A DNA stretch of 64,000 bases. Origin: Pseudosporangium ferrugineum (GTDB taxonomy: Bacteria; Actinomycetota; Actinomycetes; Mycobacteriales; Micromonosporaceae). Where the stretch lies: positions 248,001 through 312,000 of the forward strand of contig NZ_PVZG01000007.1 in the NCBI RefSeq assembly GCF_003002065.1, in the 5' to 3' direction. Shown one piece after another: positions 16,909 to 24,555 of this stretch. The position numbers and the translations under genes were made by a program. Positions within the stretch are counted from its first letter, which is position 1; every line of letters begins with the position of its first letter. A model generated the notes under the pieces. The model worked only from the letters and a program-made list of their open reading frames with translations, did no database searches and was not told where the DNA came from.

Positions 16909-19050
16909 ATGGCCGCTTTCCTCTACCGGCTCGGCGCCTGGGCGGCCCGGCGCCGCTGGACCGTACTGGCGGCCTGGGTGGCCGTGCTCGTCGCCGTCGG
17001 CGTGCTCTCCGGGGCCGCCGGCGGGTCCTACGACGACGGGTTCACGCTTCCCGGGTCCCGGGCCCAGCGCACGCTCGACACCGTTGACCAGCGGTTTCCC
17101 GCCGCGGCGGGCGAGACCGTCCAGGTGGTGTTCGTCGCGCCGGCCGGTCGGACCATCGCCGAGCACCGGACGGTCATCAAGCGGACGCTCGCCTCGGCCT
17201 CCAAAGAAGCAAGCACGGCCTCCAAGGAAACAAGCGCGGCCTCCGAAGAAGCATCCGCGGCCTCCGAAGAAGCAAGCACGGCCTCCGAAGAAGCGCCGGA
17301 ACCGATCGTCTCGAAGGACGGCCGGGTCGCGCTCGCGTACGTCAATGTCCCGGAGCATGCGCCTCCCGGACCGATCGAAACCGCGTTCGGGCCGGCCCAG
17401 GAGGCCGGGCTGCAGGTCGAATTCGGAGGTTCCCTGTACGGGGACAGCCCCACCAAAAGCAGCGGCCCCGCCGAAGGCGCAGGGCTCCTGCTGGCGCTGG
17501 CCGTACTCGTCATCACGTTCGGTTCCCTGGTGGCGGCCGGCCTGCCCCTGCTCACCGCCCTCCTCGGGGTCGGCGCGACCGTGGCCGCCCTGGGCGCCGT
17601 CGCGGCCACGATCACCGTGCCGTCCACCGCTCCCGCCCTGGCCCTCATGCTCGGCCTGGCGGTCGGCATCGACTACGCGCTGTTCATCGTGGCCCGGCAC
17701 CGGTCGCAGTTGGCGTCCGGCCTGCCGGTGGTGGAGTCGGCCGGCCGGGCCATCGGGACAGCCGGCACCGCCGTGGTCTTCGCCGGCCTCACCGTGGTCA
17801 TCGCCCTGGCCGGGCTGGTCGTCGTACGGATCCCGTTCCTGACCGCGATGGGGCTGGCCGGGGCCGCGGCCGTGTTCGTCGCGGTGCTGGTGGCGGTGAC
17901 GCTGATCCCGGCGCTGCTGGGCGTTGCCGGGGAGCGGCTGCGGCCGGGGCCGCGGACAGCCCGCCGGGAGCTCGCCGCCGACCGGACGACCCTGGGTTCG
18001 CGCTGGGTGCGGCTGGTGACCCGCCGGCCGCTGGTCACCACGCTGGCGGTCGTGGCGGTGCTCAGTGTCATGGCCGTACCGGCGGCCGGGTTGCGGCTCG
18101 CGCTCACCGATCACGGTTCCGCTCCGGCGGACAGCACGCAGCGGCGGGCGTACGACCTGACGGCCGCCGCGTTCGGGCCGGGTTTCAACGGTCCGCTGCT
18201 GGTCCTGGCGGGGGTGCCGGACGAGGCGGCGGCGAAGGCGCTGGCCGCGCGGGTGGCGGCCATGGACGGGGTGGTCGCCGCCGGCCGTCCGCAACTCTCC
18301 GCGGACGGCCGGTACGCCCTGCTCCAGGTGGTCCCGGAGACCGGGCCGCAGGATCCGCGTACCGGGGAGCTGGTCGCCCGGCTCGGGGCCGCCGGCGGGG
18401 TGACCGGGGTGACCGCCTTCGGCCTGGACATCTCGGCGCGACTGCGTGCGGCGCTCGTACCGTTTGCCCTGCTTGTTGCGGGTCTTGCGGTTCTGCTGTT
18501 GATGGTGGCCTTCCGCTCGCTGATCGTGCCGCTGAAGGCGACGCTCGGCTTCCTGCTGTCGGTCGGGGCGACGCTCGGCGCGGTGGTCGCGGTGTTCCAG
18601 TGGGGGTGGCTCGCCGAGCTGGCCGGCGTGTCGCGCACCGGGCCGGTGATCAGCTTCCTGCCGATCATCCTGATGGCGGTGCTGTTCGGGCTGGCCATGG
18701 ACTACGAGGTGTTCCTGGTCAGCCGCATGCACGAGGAGTACGCCCGCAGCCGCGACCCGCACCGCGCGGTCGTCCACGGCTTCCGGGCCTCGGCACGCGT
18801 CGTGACCGCGGCCGCGCTGATCATGATCGCGGTCTTCGCGAGCTTCATCCCGGCCGGCGATGCCACGCTGAAGCCGATCGCCTTCGCGCTCGCCGTGGGG
18901 GTCCTGCTGGACGCGTTCCTGGTCCGGATGACGCTGGTGCCGGCGGTGCTCGCGCTCGCGGGGCATCGCGCCTGGTGGCTGCCGCGGCGGCTCGGCCGGG
19001 TGCTGCCCCGCGTCGACGTCGAGGGCGCGTCCGTACCGATGGTGAGATAG
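16909..19050 (+). CDS. MMPL/RND-type transporter with Ala/Ser/Glu-rich insert
   Basis: A 713-residue MMPL-family exporter with two halves, each with a membrane segment, an outer loop and a five-segment bundle. The conserved GLAVGIDYALFIVARHR and GLAMDYEVFLVSRMHEEY blocks hold the proton-relay Asp-Tyr pairs. Families of this kind export lipids or drugs. The first outer loop is short and contains an odd run of A, S, E, K and T from a 30-bp-scale DNA repeat (about 17195-17300). The ATG at 16909 follows GGGAG by nine bases. It is followed at six bases by a response regulator and its kinase, which probably control it or sense its substrate. Confidence 0.9.
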   Translation: MAAFLYRLGAWAARRRWTVLAAWVAVLVAVGVLSGAAGGSYDDGFTLPGSRAQRTLDTVDQRFPAAAGETVQVVFVAPAGRTIAEHRTVIKRTLASASKEASTASKETSAASEEASAASEEASTASEEAPEPIVSKDGRVALAYVNVPEHAPPGPIETAFGPAQEAGLQVEFGGSLYGDSPTKSSGPAEGAGLLLALAVLVITFGSLVAAGLPLLTALLGVGATVAALGAVAATITVPSTAPALALMLGLAVGIDYALFIVARHRSQLASGLPVVESAGRAIGTAGTAVVFAGLTVVIALAGLVVVRIPFLTAMGLAGAAAVFVAVLVAVTLIPALLGVAGERLRPGPRTARRELAADRTTLGSRWVRLVTRRPLVTTLAVVAVLSVMAVPAAGLRLALTDHGSAPADSTQRRAYDLTAAAFGPGFNGPLLVLAGVPDEAAAKALAARVAAMDGVVAAGRPQLSADGRYALLQVVPETGPQDPRTGELVARLGAAGGVTGVTAFGLDISARLRAALVPFALLVAGLAVLLLMVAFRSLIVPLKATLGFLLSVGATLGAVVAVFQWGWLAELAGVSRTGPVISFLPIILMAVLFGLAMDYEVFLVSRMHEEYARSRDPHRAVVHGFRASARVVTAAALIMIAVFASFIPAGDATLKPIAFALAVGVLLDAFLVRMTLVPAVLALAGHRAWWLPRRLGRVLPRVDVEGASVPMVR
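17196..17300 (+). repeat. Degenerate tandem repeat coding an A/S/E-rich run in MMPL protein
   Basis: The core gcctccgaagaagca recurs about five times with changes at spacings of 15-30 bases. It encodes a run of ASEEA/ASKEA-like units in the first outer loop of the MMPL transporter. All units keep the reading frame. Confidence 0.7.
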
Positions 19051-19055
19051 ACGAC

Positions 19056-19745
19056 GTGGACCGCATTCTGGTGGTGGACGACGATCCGGGGCTCCGGGAG
19101 CTGCTGCTGTCCGCGCTGCGGTTCGCCGGGTTCGAGGTGGAGGCGGTCGCCGATGCGCCGGCCGCGCTGTCCTCGCTGGCGGCGCGTACGCCCGACGCCG
19201 TCGTCCTGGACGTGATGCTGCCCGGCACGGACGGCTTCGACCTGCTGCAGCTGCTGCGCTCGCGTGACGTCCACGTGCCGGTGATGTTCCTGACCGCCCG
19301 CGACGAGCTGGACGACCGGGTCCGCGGGCTGCGCCTGGGCGGCGACGATTACCTCACCAAGCCGTTCGACGTCGCGGAGGTCGCCGCCCGGCTGGAGGCG
19401 CTGCTGCGGCGGTCCCGGCGGCTGCCGCCGGAGCTGCCCGAGGGGGTGCTGCGCTGCGGTGACCTGGAGATGGACGAGGCCCGGCACGTGGTGACCCGCG
19501 GCGGGGAGCCGGTCGAGCTGTCCCCCACCGAGTTCCGGCTGCTGCGCTACCTGCTGGCGAACGCCGGGCGGGTGGTCTCCAAGGCGCAGATCCTGGACAA
19601 CGTCTGGCAGTACGACTTCGGCGGGGACGCGGCCGTCGTCGAGCGCTTCGTCTCCAACCTCCGGCGCAAGATCGACCTGGGTGGGCCTTCGATGATCGTC
19701 ACGGTACGGGGATTCGGGTACAGCCTGCGGCCGGTGCGGCGATGA
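19056..19745 (+). CDS. OmpR-family response regulator
   Basis: A 229-residue regulator. The receiver domain (1-120) has acidic pocket DDD at 8-10, phosphoacceptor D52 (VVLDVML), T80 and K102 (LTKPF). The winged-helix DNA-binding domain (about 130-229) shows ELSPTEFRLLRYL and the VVERFVSNLRRKID recognition helix. The frame stays open far upstream inside the MMPL gene, but the GTG at 19056 begins the canonical MDRILVVDDD. It starts six bases after the MMPL gene and its TGA overlaps the kinase ATG (ATGA). It likely regulates the MMPL operon. Confidence 0.94.
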   Translation: MDRILVVDDDPGLRELLLSALRFAGFEVEAVADAPAALSSLAARTPDAVVLDVMLPGTDGFDLLQLLRSRDVHVPVMFLTARDELDDRVRGLRLGGDDYLTKPFDVAEVAARLEALLRRSRRLPPELPEGVLRCGDLEMDEARHVVTRGGEPVELSPTEFRLLRYLLANAGRVVSKAQILDNVWQYDFGGDAAVVERFVSNLRRKIDLGGPSMIVTVRGFGYSLRPVRR

Positions 19746-20548
19746 ACGTGCCGCGGCGGTGGCGGGTCCTGCTCGCCGGGTTGCTGGCCGGCCCGGAGGC
19801 CGCCGCACTCACCGCCGCGGTCCAGCGGGCGTTCGACGCGCAGCGGCGGGCCGAGGACCGGCTGCGGAGCTTCGTCGCCGACGCCGGGCACGAGCTGCGC
19901 ACGCCGCTGGCGAACCTGCACGGCTGGATCGACCTGTACGTCCAGGGCGGCCTGCGCGACCCCGAGCAGCTCGACCACGCCATGGCGCGGATGCAGGCGG
20001 AGGTGAACCGGATGCGCCACCTCGTCGACGAGCTGTCGCTGCTCGCCCGGCTCGACGCGGCCCAGCCGCTGAACCTCGGCCCGGTGGACGTGGTGGCGCT
20101 GGCCGGCGAGGTGATCGACGACGCCCGCGTGGTCAGCGCCGACCGGGCCATCACGCTGGAGGGAGCGCGGGAGGCGGTCGTCGCCGCCGACGGCCCCCGC
20201 CTCCAGCAGGTGTTGCGCAACCTCGTCGGCAACGCCGTGCAGCACACCCGGCCCGGCACGCCGGTCACGGTCACGGTCGACCGGGGGGACGGCCAGGTGG
20301 CGGTCACCGTACGCGACGAGGGCGACGGCATAGCACCGGAGCACCTGCCCCACGTGTTCGAACGCTTCTACCGCGCCGATCCGAGCCGCAGCCGGGACAG
20401 CGGCGGCTCGTCGGGCCTGGGTCTGGCCATCGTGGAGGCGATCGTGGCGGCGCACGGCGGCACCGCCGGGGTGACCTCGGTGCCCGGGCAGGGGACCACC
20501 GTCCGGATCACCCTGCCCGGGCAGTCACCGGTCAGGCGGCCGGGGTGA
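19742..20548 (+). CDS. Histidine kinase lacking sensor and membrane segments
   Basis: A 268-residue kinase with an intact catalytic core: H-box DAGHELRTPL (H50), N-box LVGNAVQH, G1 DEGDGI, F-box HVFERFYRAD and G2 SGLGLAIVEAI. Directly ahead of the core sits AVQRAFDAQRRAEDRLRSF, the coiled segment that normally follows HAMP. The first 16 residues look like the start of a first membrane segment (WRVLLAGLLAG), but they run straight into the post-HAMP helix. The sensor, both membrane segments and HAMP are missing, as if deleted in frame. It overlaps the response regulator by four bases and the convergent SDR gene by 17 bases. Confidence 0.88.
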   Translation: MNVPRRWRVLLAGLLAGPEAAALTAAVQRAFDAQRRAEDRLRSFVADAGHELRTPLANLHGWIDLYVQGGLRDPEQLDHAMARMQAEVNRMRHLVDELSLLARLDAAQPLNLGPVDVVALAGEVIDDARVVSADRAITLEGAREAVVAADGPRLQQVLRNLVGNAVQHTRPGTPVTVTVDRGDGQVAVTVRDEGDGIAPEHLPHVFERFYRADPSRSRDSGGSSGLGLAIVEAIVAAHGGTAGVTSVPGQGTTVRITLPGQSPVRRPG

Positions 20549-21230
20549 GCGTGTAGAAGTCGCTCGGGTCGTTCGCGACGGACGCCTTCACGTGCCGGCT
20601 CCAGTCGTCCGCGAGCACCTCGATCCGGTTCTCCTCCAGGCCGTCCAGGGCCGCCGCCACCACCTCGGCCGGCGCCACCTTCGGGCCGTCGTACGACGCC
20701 GACATGTCGGTGTCGGCGGCGCCCAGGTGCAGGCCGGTCACCAGGGTGTGCTGGGCCGCCAGCTCGAGGCGGACGCCGTTGGTGAGGCTCCAGGCCGCCG
20801 CCTTCGCCGCCGCGTACGCGTTCGAGCCGTCGTACGAGAACCAGGACAGCGCCGAGAGGACGTTGAGGATCGCGCCGCCGGCGAGCTGGGGCGCGAAGGC
20901 GCGGATCACGGCGAGGGTGCCGTAGTAGTGGGTGTCCATCTCGCGCCGGATCTCGGCGAGGTCGCCGGTGATCAGGTTGTGGCCGGTGGAGATGCCGGCG
21001 TTGTTGATGAGCAGGGTGACGTCCGGGGCGGCCGCCACCGCGGCGGCCACCGAGGCCGGGTCGGTGATGTCGAGGCGCAGGGTCTCGACGCCCGGGAGGT
21101 CGATGAGCTCGGGGCGGCGGGCGGCGGCGTAAACCTTGGCCGCGCCGCGGTCGAGAAGGCTGGTGACGAACTCTTTGCCCAGGCCACGGTTGGCTCCGGT
21201 GACGAGGGCGACGGCTCCTGAGATCTGCAT
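20532..21230 (-). CDS. Short-chain dehydrogenase/reductase
   Basis: A 232-residue classical SDR. The cofactor motif TGANRGLG lies near residue 11, NNAG at about 77, the catalytic Ser in LSALSW and YAAAK near 142. An Arg at the end of beta-2 (AAARRPE) and the Asp in LDITD suggest NADP(H) preference. The substrate is unknown. The ATG at 21230 is chosen since the Rossmann strand starts at once (MQISGAVALVTG). A TAGCGT box lies seven bases upstream. It is divergent from a MerR regulator with a shared operator, so expression is probably MerR-controlled. Confidence 0.92.
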   Translation of the reverse strand: MQISGAVALVTGANRGLGKEFVTSLLDRGAAKVYAAARRPELIDLPGVETLRLDITDPASVAAAVAAAPDVTLLINNAGISTGHNLITGDLAEIRREMDTHYYGTLAVIRAFAPQLAGGAILNVLSALSWFSYDGSNAYAAAKAAAWSLTNGVRLELAAQHTLVTGLHLGAADTDMSASYDGPKVAPAEVVAAALDGLEENRIEVLADDWSRHVKASVANDPSDFYTLTPAA

Positions 21231-21237
21231 GCGGGCT

Positions 21238-21269
21238 ACGCTAGAACCTGACGTTGACGTCAGAGGCAA
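21238..21269 (-). promoter_or_regulatory. SDR promoter with MerR-type dyad in the spacer
   Basis: On the minus strand a -35 TTGCCT and a -10 TAGCGT (21243-21238) are 20 bases apart. Inside the spacer lies the perfect dyad CTGACGT-TG-ACGTCAG (21248-21263). An over-long spacer with a central dyad is the classic target of MerR-family activators, which twist the DNA to bring the boxes into line. The merR-type gene starts 27 bases away, divergent. Confidence 0.7.
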
Positions 21270-21289
21270 GAGCTGCGACGGGAGTCACC

Positions 21290-21685
21290 ATGCGGATCGG
21301 CGAGCTGGCCACGAGGGCGGGCGTGAGCGTGCGCGCGCTGCGTTACTACGAGGAGCAGGGGCTGCTGCGCTCCACCCGCAGCCCGAGCGGGCAGCGGCAC
21401 TACCCCGAGCACGCGGTCGACCGGGTGCAGCTGGTCCAGATGCTGTACGGCGCCGGCCTCTCCAGCAAGACCATCGCCGACCTGCTGCCGTGCGTGGACG
21501 CCCAGGTCAGCACCCCGGAGTCGCGGGCCCGCCTGGCGGCCGAACGGGACCGCATCGACGCCCAGATCGTGGAGCTCACCCGCACCCGCGACCGGCTCGA
21601 CGCCGTGATCACCCTGTCGACGAGCCCGGCGGGCGGCTGCGCGTACGAGGGCGCCCCCGCGGAGCAGGAGCCCGTGGCCATATGA
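21290..21685 (+). CDS. MerR-family transcription regulator
   Basis: A 131-residue MerR regulator. The N-terminal winged helix reads MRIGELATRAGVSVRALRYYEEQGLL, followed by GQRHYPEHAVDRVQLVQML and a dimerisation coiled coil (about 78-118). The C-terminal tail has one Cys (GGCAYEG), so a metal or thiol sensor of the Cys-pair type is not supported. The ATG follows GGGAG by seven bases. The gene is divergent from the SDR gene and shares the dyad operator. Its stop overlaps the cutA start (ATGA). Confidence 0.93.
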   Translation: MRIGELATRAGVSVRALRYYEEQGLLRSTRSPSGQRHYPEHAVDRVQLVQMLYGAGLSSKTIADLLPCVDAQVSTPESRARLAAERDRIDAQIVELTRTRDRLDAVITLSTSPAGGCAYEGAPAEQEPVAI

Positions 21686-22008
21686 CCGACGACGACGTGT
21701 GCGAGGTGGTCGTCACGGCCGCCGATCCGGAGTGGCTGGCCGCCTTCACCCGGCGCCTCGTCGAGGACCGGCTGGCGGCGTGCGGTCAGCAGGTCACCGC
21801 GATCCGGTCGGTCTACCGGTGGGAGGGTGCCGTGCACGACGATCCGGAGGCGCGGGTCGCCCTGCACACCCGCGCCTCGCTCGTACCGGAGATCGTCGCC
21901 CGGGCCGACGCCGAGCACCCGTACGACGTACCGTGCGTCTTCGCCCTGCCGATCGTGGCCGGGAACCCGGCCTACCTGGACTGGGTCCGGGCCGAGACCC
22001 GCGGTTAG
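21682..22008 (+). CDS. cutA: CutA1-like divalent-ion tolerance protein
   Basis: A 108-residue CutA1-family protein. It shows the beta-alpha-beta start EVVVTAADPEWLAAFTRRLVEDRLAACG, the YRWEG block and HPYDVPCVFALPI. CutA1 proteins form stable trimers, are linked to copper tolerance, and have unclear direct function. The ATG overlaps the MerR stop. The 3' end overlaps that of pyrE by four bases in convergent orientation. Confidence 0.88.
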   Translation: MTDDDVCEVVVTAADPEWLAAFTRRLVEDRLAACGQQVTAIRSVYRWEGAVHDDPEARVALHTRASLVPEIVARADAEHPYDVPCVFALPIVAGNPAYLDWVRAETRG

Positions 22009-22529
22009 GCCGCGGCTTCCAGGTCGGCGCGGGTCAGCAGCGCGCGCAGCTTGATGCCCTCGGCGGCGAGCGACTCGGCGCCGCCCTCCTGGCGGTCGAG
22101 CACGCAGAGCGCGTGGTCGACGTGCGCGCCGAGCTTGCGCAGGTCCTTCGTCGACAGGACGACCTGGCCGCCGGAGGTGACCACGTCCTCGACGATCAGC
22201 ACCCGGCGGCCGGCCACCTCGGCGCCCTCGGCGAGGCGCGCGGTCCCGTACGCCTTGGCCTGCTTGCGCACGAACGCGCACGGCAGGCCGGCGTGCCGGC
22301 CGAGCGCGGTCACCACGGCGATGCCGCCCATCTCGAGACCGGCGAGCACCTCGGTGCCCTCGGGGATGAGGACGGCCATCTGCTCGGCCAGCCGGTCGAG
22401 CAGCACCGGGTCCGACTCGAACTGGTACTTGTCGAAGTACTCGGTGGCGGTGCGGCCCGAGCGGAGAACGAACTCGCCGGTCAGCCGGCTCACGTCGCGG
22501 ACCTGCCGCGCGAGGTCAGAAGAAGTCAC
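22005..22529 (-). CDS. pyrE: Orotate phosphoribosyltransferase
   Basis: A 174-residue OPRT, which joins orotate to PRPP to make OMP in UMP synthesis. The PRPP loop VLIVEDVVTSGGQ is at about 107-119, and the flexible-loop Lys-rich FVRKQAKAYGTARL stands at about 85-98. The length fits the short actinobacterial form. The GTG at 22529 is chosen since GGAAGG lies about ten bases upstream; GTG at 22535 and ATG at 22547 are in frame too. It stands apart from other pyrimidine genes here. Confidence 0.93.
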   Translation of the reverse strand: MTSSDLARQVRDVSRLTGEFVLRSGRTATEYFDKYQFESDPVLLDRLAEQMAVLIPEGTEVLAGLEMGGIAVVTALGRHAGLPCAFVRKQAKAYGTARLAEGAEVAGRRVLIVEDVVTSGGQVVLSTKDLRKLGAHVDHALCVLDRQEGGAESLAAEGIKLRALLTRADLEAAA

Positions 22530-22686
22530 GAGCACACAGCCTTCCACCCCGTCGTGGCGCCTGGCCGGGCGGGTGGCCAGGCACGGTTCACCCGTACGCG
22601 TAATTGCTCCCGCGACCGGGTAGAGGTTTGTCTAGATTCGACTAATTTGCGGGTTATCGAACGTCGACCCTTTTGAAAGGCTTGTC

Positions 22687-22983
22687 GTGACACCCTTCGC
22701 GCTTCTCTTCCTGCTCGCCCTCGCCGGCTCGTCGTGCTTCGCCATCGGCCGCGCCCTCGGACGCGGCGAACGCTACGAGAAGGGATACCGGGAGGGCTTC
22801 CGCGACGGCGAGACCGGTTCGCTGGCCCGCGCCGCGCGGCTCATCCAGCTCGGCGAACGCCGCTCGATCGCCCCGGCCGTGGAGTCGATGCTGGTGCCGA
22901 GTCCCGTACCCCAGCAGATGGCCCCCCGCACCGCGGCGCCGGCCGTCGTGGGCATCCCGGCCCGCCCGCAACTCGCGCTCTAG
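22687..22983 (+). CDS. Small membrane-anchored protein
   Basis: A 98-residue protein of unknown function. A single N-terminal membrane segment (about 3-22, ALLFLLALAGSSCFAIG) is followed by a Gly/Arg/Glu-rich turn repeat (RALGRGERYEKGYREGFRDGE) and a Pro/Ala tail. The GYREGF-type turn resembles the essential-for-membrane small proteins of filamentous actinomycetes, but I cannot name it. The GTG start has GAAAGG six bases ahead. A strong hairpin follows the stop. Confidence 0.7.
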   Translation: MTPFALLFLLALAGSSCFAIGRALGRGERYEKGYREGFRDGETGSLARAARLIQLGERRSIAPAVESMLVPSPVPQQMAPRTAAPAVVGIPARPQLAL

Positions 22984-22999
22984 TTCCGCCGGAAAGAAC

Positions 23000-23034
23000 G
23001 ACGGGGGTACGGCCGCAGCGGCCGTACCCCCGTC
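23000..23034. terminator. Strong bidirectional hairpin terminator
   Basis: A perfect 16-base stem (GACGGGGGTACGGCCG and its complement) with a three-base loop (cag). It lies between the convergent small membrane protein gene and chitinase gene, 17 and 8 bases from their stops. No T run follows. Confidence 0.8.
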
Positions 23035-23041
23035 ATGGTTT

Positions 23042-24151
23042 TCAGCAGTAGAGGTTTCCGCCCGGGGCCACACCCAGGATCGAGGTGAACCGGTTGTACG
23101 CGTCCACCCGGCTCTGCACCTGCGCGGGGTTGCCGCCGTTGCACTCGAGCGAGCCGTTGATGCTGCGGATCGTCTCGCCGAAGCCGCGGCTGTTGACCAT
23201 CGCGTCGTGCGGGGTCATCGTGCCCGGGCCGCGCTGGGTCATCCAGTACCAGACGGCGGTCTGGTAGGCGACCGACGCCTCGTTCTTGACCCGGTCCGGG
23301 TTGTTGAGCAGGTCGATGCCGAGCGCGTCACCGGCCGCCTTGTAGTTGAAGTTCCAGCTCAGCTGGATCGGCCCGCGCCCGTGGTACGCGGACTGCCCGG
23401 CCGGGCACCCGTACGGCTGGCTCCGGTCACAGTAGAGCGGCCAGTTCGCCTGGTTGATCTCCTCGACGTAGACCAGCCCGCCGGACTCGTGGTTGACGTT
23501 CGCGAGGAACGCCGCGGCCTCCTGCTTCTTGACCGTGTCACTGCCCGTCGTGGTGAACGCGGGGTACTTCTTCACGGCGTCGATCAGGCCCGCGTACGAG
23601 TAGAACGGGATCCGGTTCGGGAACATCTGGTTGAACTGCGCCTCACTGACGGGGAAGCTGCCCGAACCGCCGCCGGGGTTGCCACCGCCCGTGTCGCCGC
23701 CACCGCCGCCGCACGCGAACGGCTCCCAGTACCAGGTGCTGATGACCGGGTCGTACCCGGGATTCTCGTTCTTCGCGCGGTAGTAGTTCCCGTTCGTGTA
23801 CTTCACGATCGACCCGGCCGGGTACCACGTGCCCGCCGCCCAGTTCGGGTAGTTGCAGCTCGACCCGCCGCCGGTGTTCCCGCCGCCGGAGCCGCCACCG
23901 CACGTCCCGTTGTCCTGCCACACCCCGGACCCACCGGTGCTGGGCGCCTCGTACTGCGTCCACCACTTCGCGGTCCAGTTGTGACTGTTGTACGAGACCT
24001 TCGCACCACCGGTGTAGACCGCACTGTTGTTGTACGCCGCAGCGCAGGCCTCCGCAGCCTGCGAAGCCGTCATGGGGATGACCGCGGCAGCCGCACCAGC
24101 GAAGGCGACGCCGATCGTGGCCATGATCGCCAGGAGCCGTTTTCTGGGCAT
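23042..24151 (-). CDS. Secreted GH19 chitinase with two chitin-binding modules
   Basis: A 369-residue exported chitinase that hydrolyses chitin. The signal peptide spans about 1-32. A CBM5/12 module follows (YNSHNWTAKWWTQYE), then a Gly-rich linker, a second CBM5/12-like module (WAAGTWYPAGSIVKYTNGNYYRA, split by a linker) and another Gly-rich linker. The C-terminal GH19 domain (about 170-369) has the catalytic Glu in NVNHESGGLVYVEE and the YHGRGPIQLSWNFNY motif. The ATG at 24151 has GGTGAT six bases ahead. Its promoter resembles that of the hexosaminidase gene 8 kb away, which suggests joint control of chitin breakdown. Confidence 0.94.
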   Translation of the reverse strand: MPRKRLLAIMATIGVAFAGAAAAVIPMTASQAAEACAAAYNNSAVYTGGAKVSYNSHNWTAKWWTQYEAPSTGGSGVWQDNGTCGGGSGGGNTGGGSSCNYPNWAAGTWYPAGSIVKYTNGNYYRAKNENPGYDPVISTWYWEPFACGGGGGDTGGGNPGGGSGSFPVSEAQFNQMFPNRIPFYSYAGLIDAVKKYPAFTTTGSDTVKKQEAAAFLANVNHESGGLVYVEEINQANWPLYCDRSQPYGCPAGQSAYHGRGPIQLSWNFNYKAAGDALGIDLLNNPDRVKNEASVAYQTAVWYWMTQRGPGTMTPHDAMVNSRGFGETIRSINGSLECNGGNPAQVQSRVDAYNRFTSILGVAPGGNLYC

Positions 24152-24555
24152 AGATCACCGTTCCGGAATCCGGGGATGGGGGGTGAGATTGACCTAACTA
24201 GATGAGAGGCTATCTGTAAAGAAACTTCAACGATTAATTCGAGGAAGTTTTCAGATGCCTGAGATCTCCGGACATGGACGGGCGAACGAGCAGAGAACGA
24301 CCGTCCGGCCCTGAGGCTCATCGATCTGACTCTGTGTCCAGACCCATCGCACAGAGCGGTACGCCCGAACAGATCTCTCCTGGGGTCCGATGATCAGGAA
24401 CAGACACCGATCATCTTGACTCCGTCCACGATCGACTCGATCGGCGACGGAGGCCTCCCCTTTCACCATCGCTGCGTCGAGAGTGGGCGGGCGACCGGAT
24501 CGATGGACCGGAGTCCGGGTCGCGCTCCCACGATCCGGCCCGCAGGAGTCCCGGC
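24152..24555. other. 404-base intergenic region between chitinase and DUF4352 genes
   Basis: No gene can be supported here. The chitinase promoter occupies 24191-24220. The rest, notably 24240-24540, is less GC-rich than the window average and shows only short runs such as repeated gatc and agatctc words. It presumably holds the promoter of the plus-strand gene at 24556. Confidence 0.55.
24191..24220 (-). promoter_or_regulatory. Chitinase promoter with ACAGATAG element
   Basis: On the minus strand a -35 TTTACA (24220-24215), an 18-base spacer opening GATAG and a -10 TAGGTC (24196-24191). ACAGATAG (24217-24210) is followed after eight bases by CTAG. The same layout is found at the GH20 gene. 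Confidence 0.5.

Noticed and set aside
20532..20548. HK and SDR overlap as sign of a frameshift
   Set aside because: Both C-termini are plausible; a 17-bp convergent overlap is common in compact actinobacterial DNA.
24152..24555. Small ORFs and DasR-type operator in the chitinase upstream region
   Set aside because: The ORFs lack ribosome sites and protein-like composition, and no TGGTCTAGACCA-like palindrome is seen.
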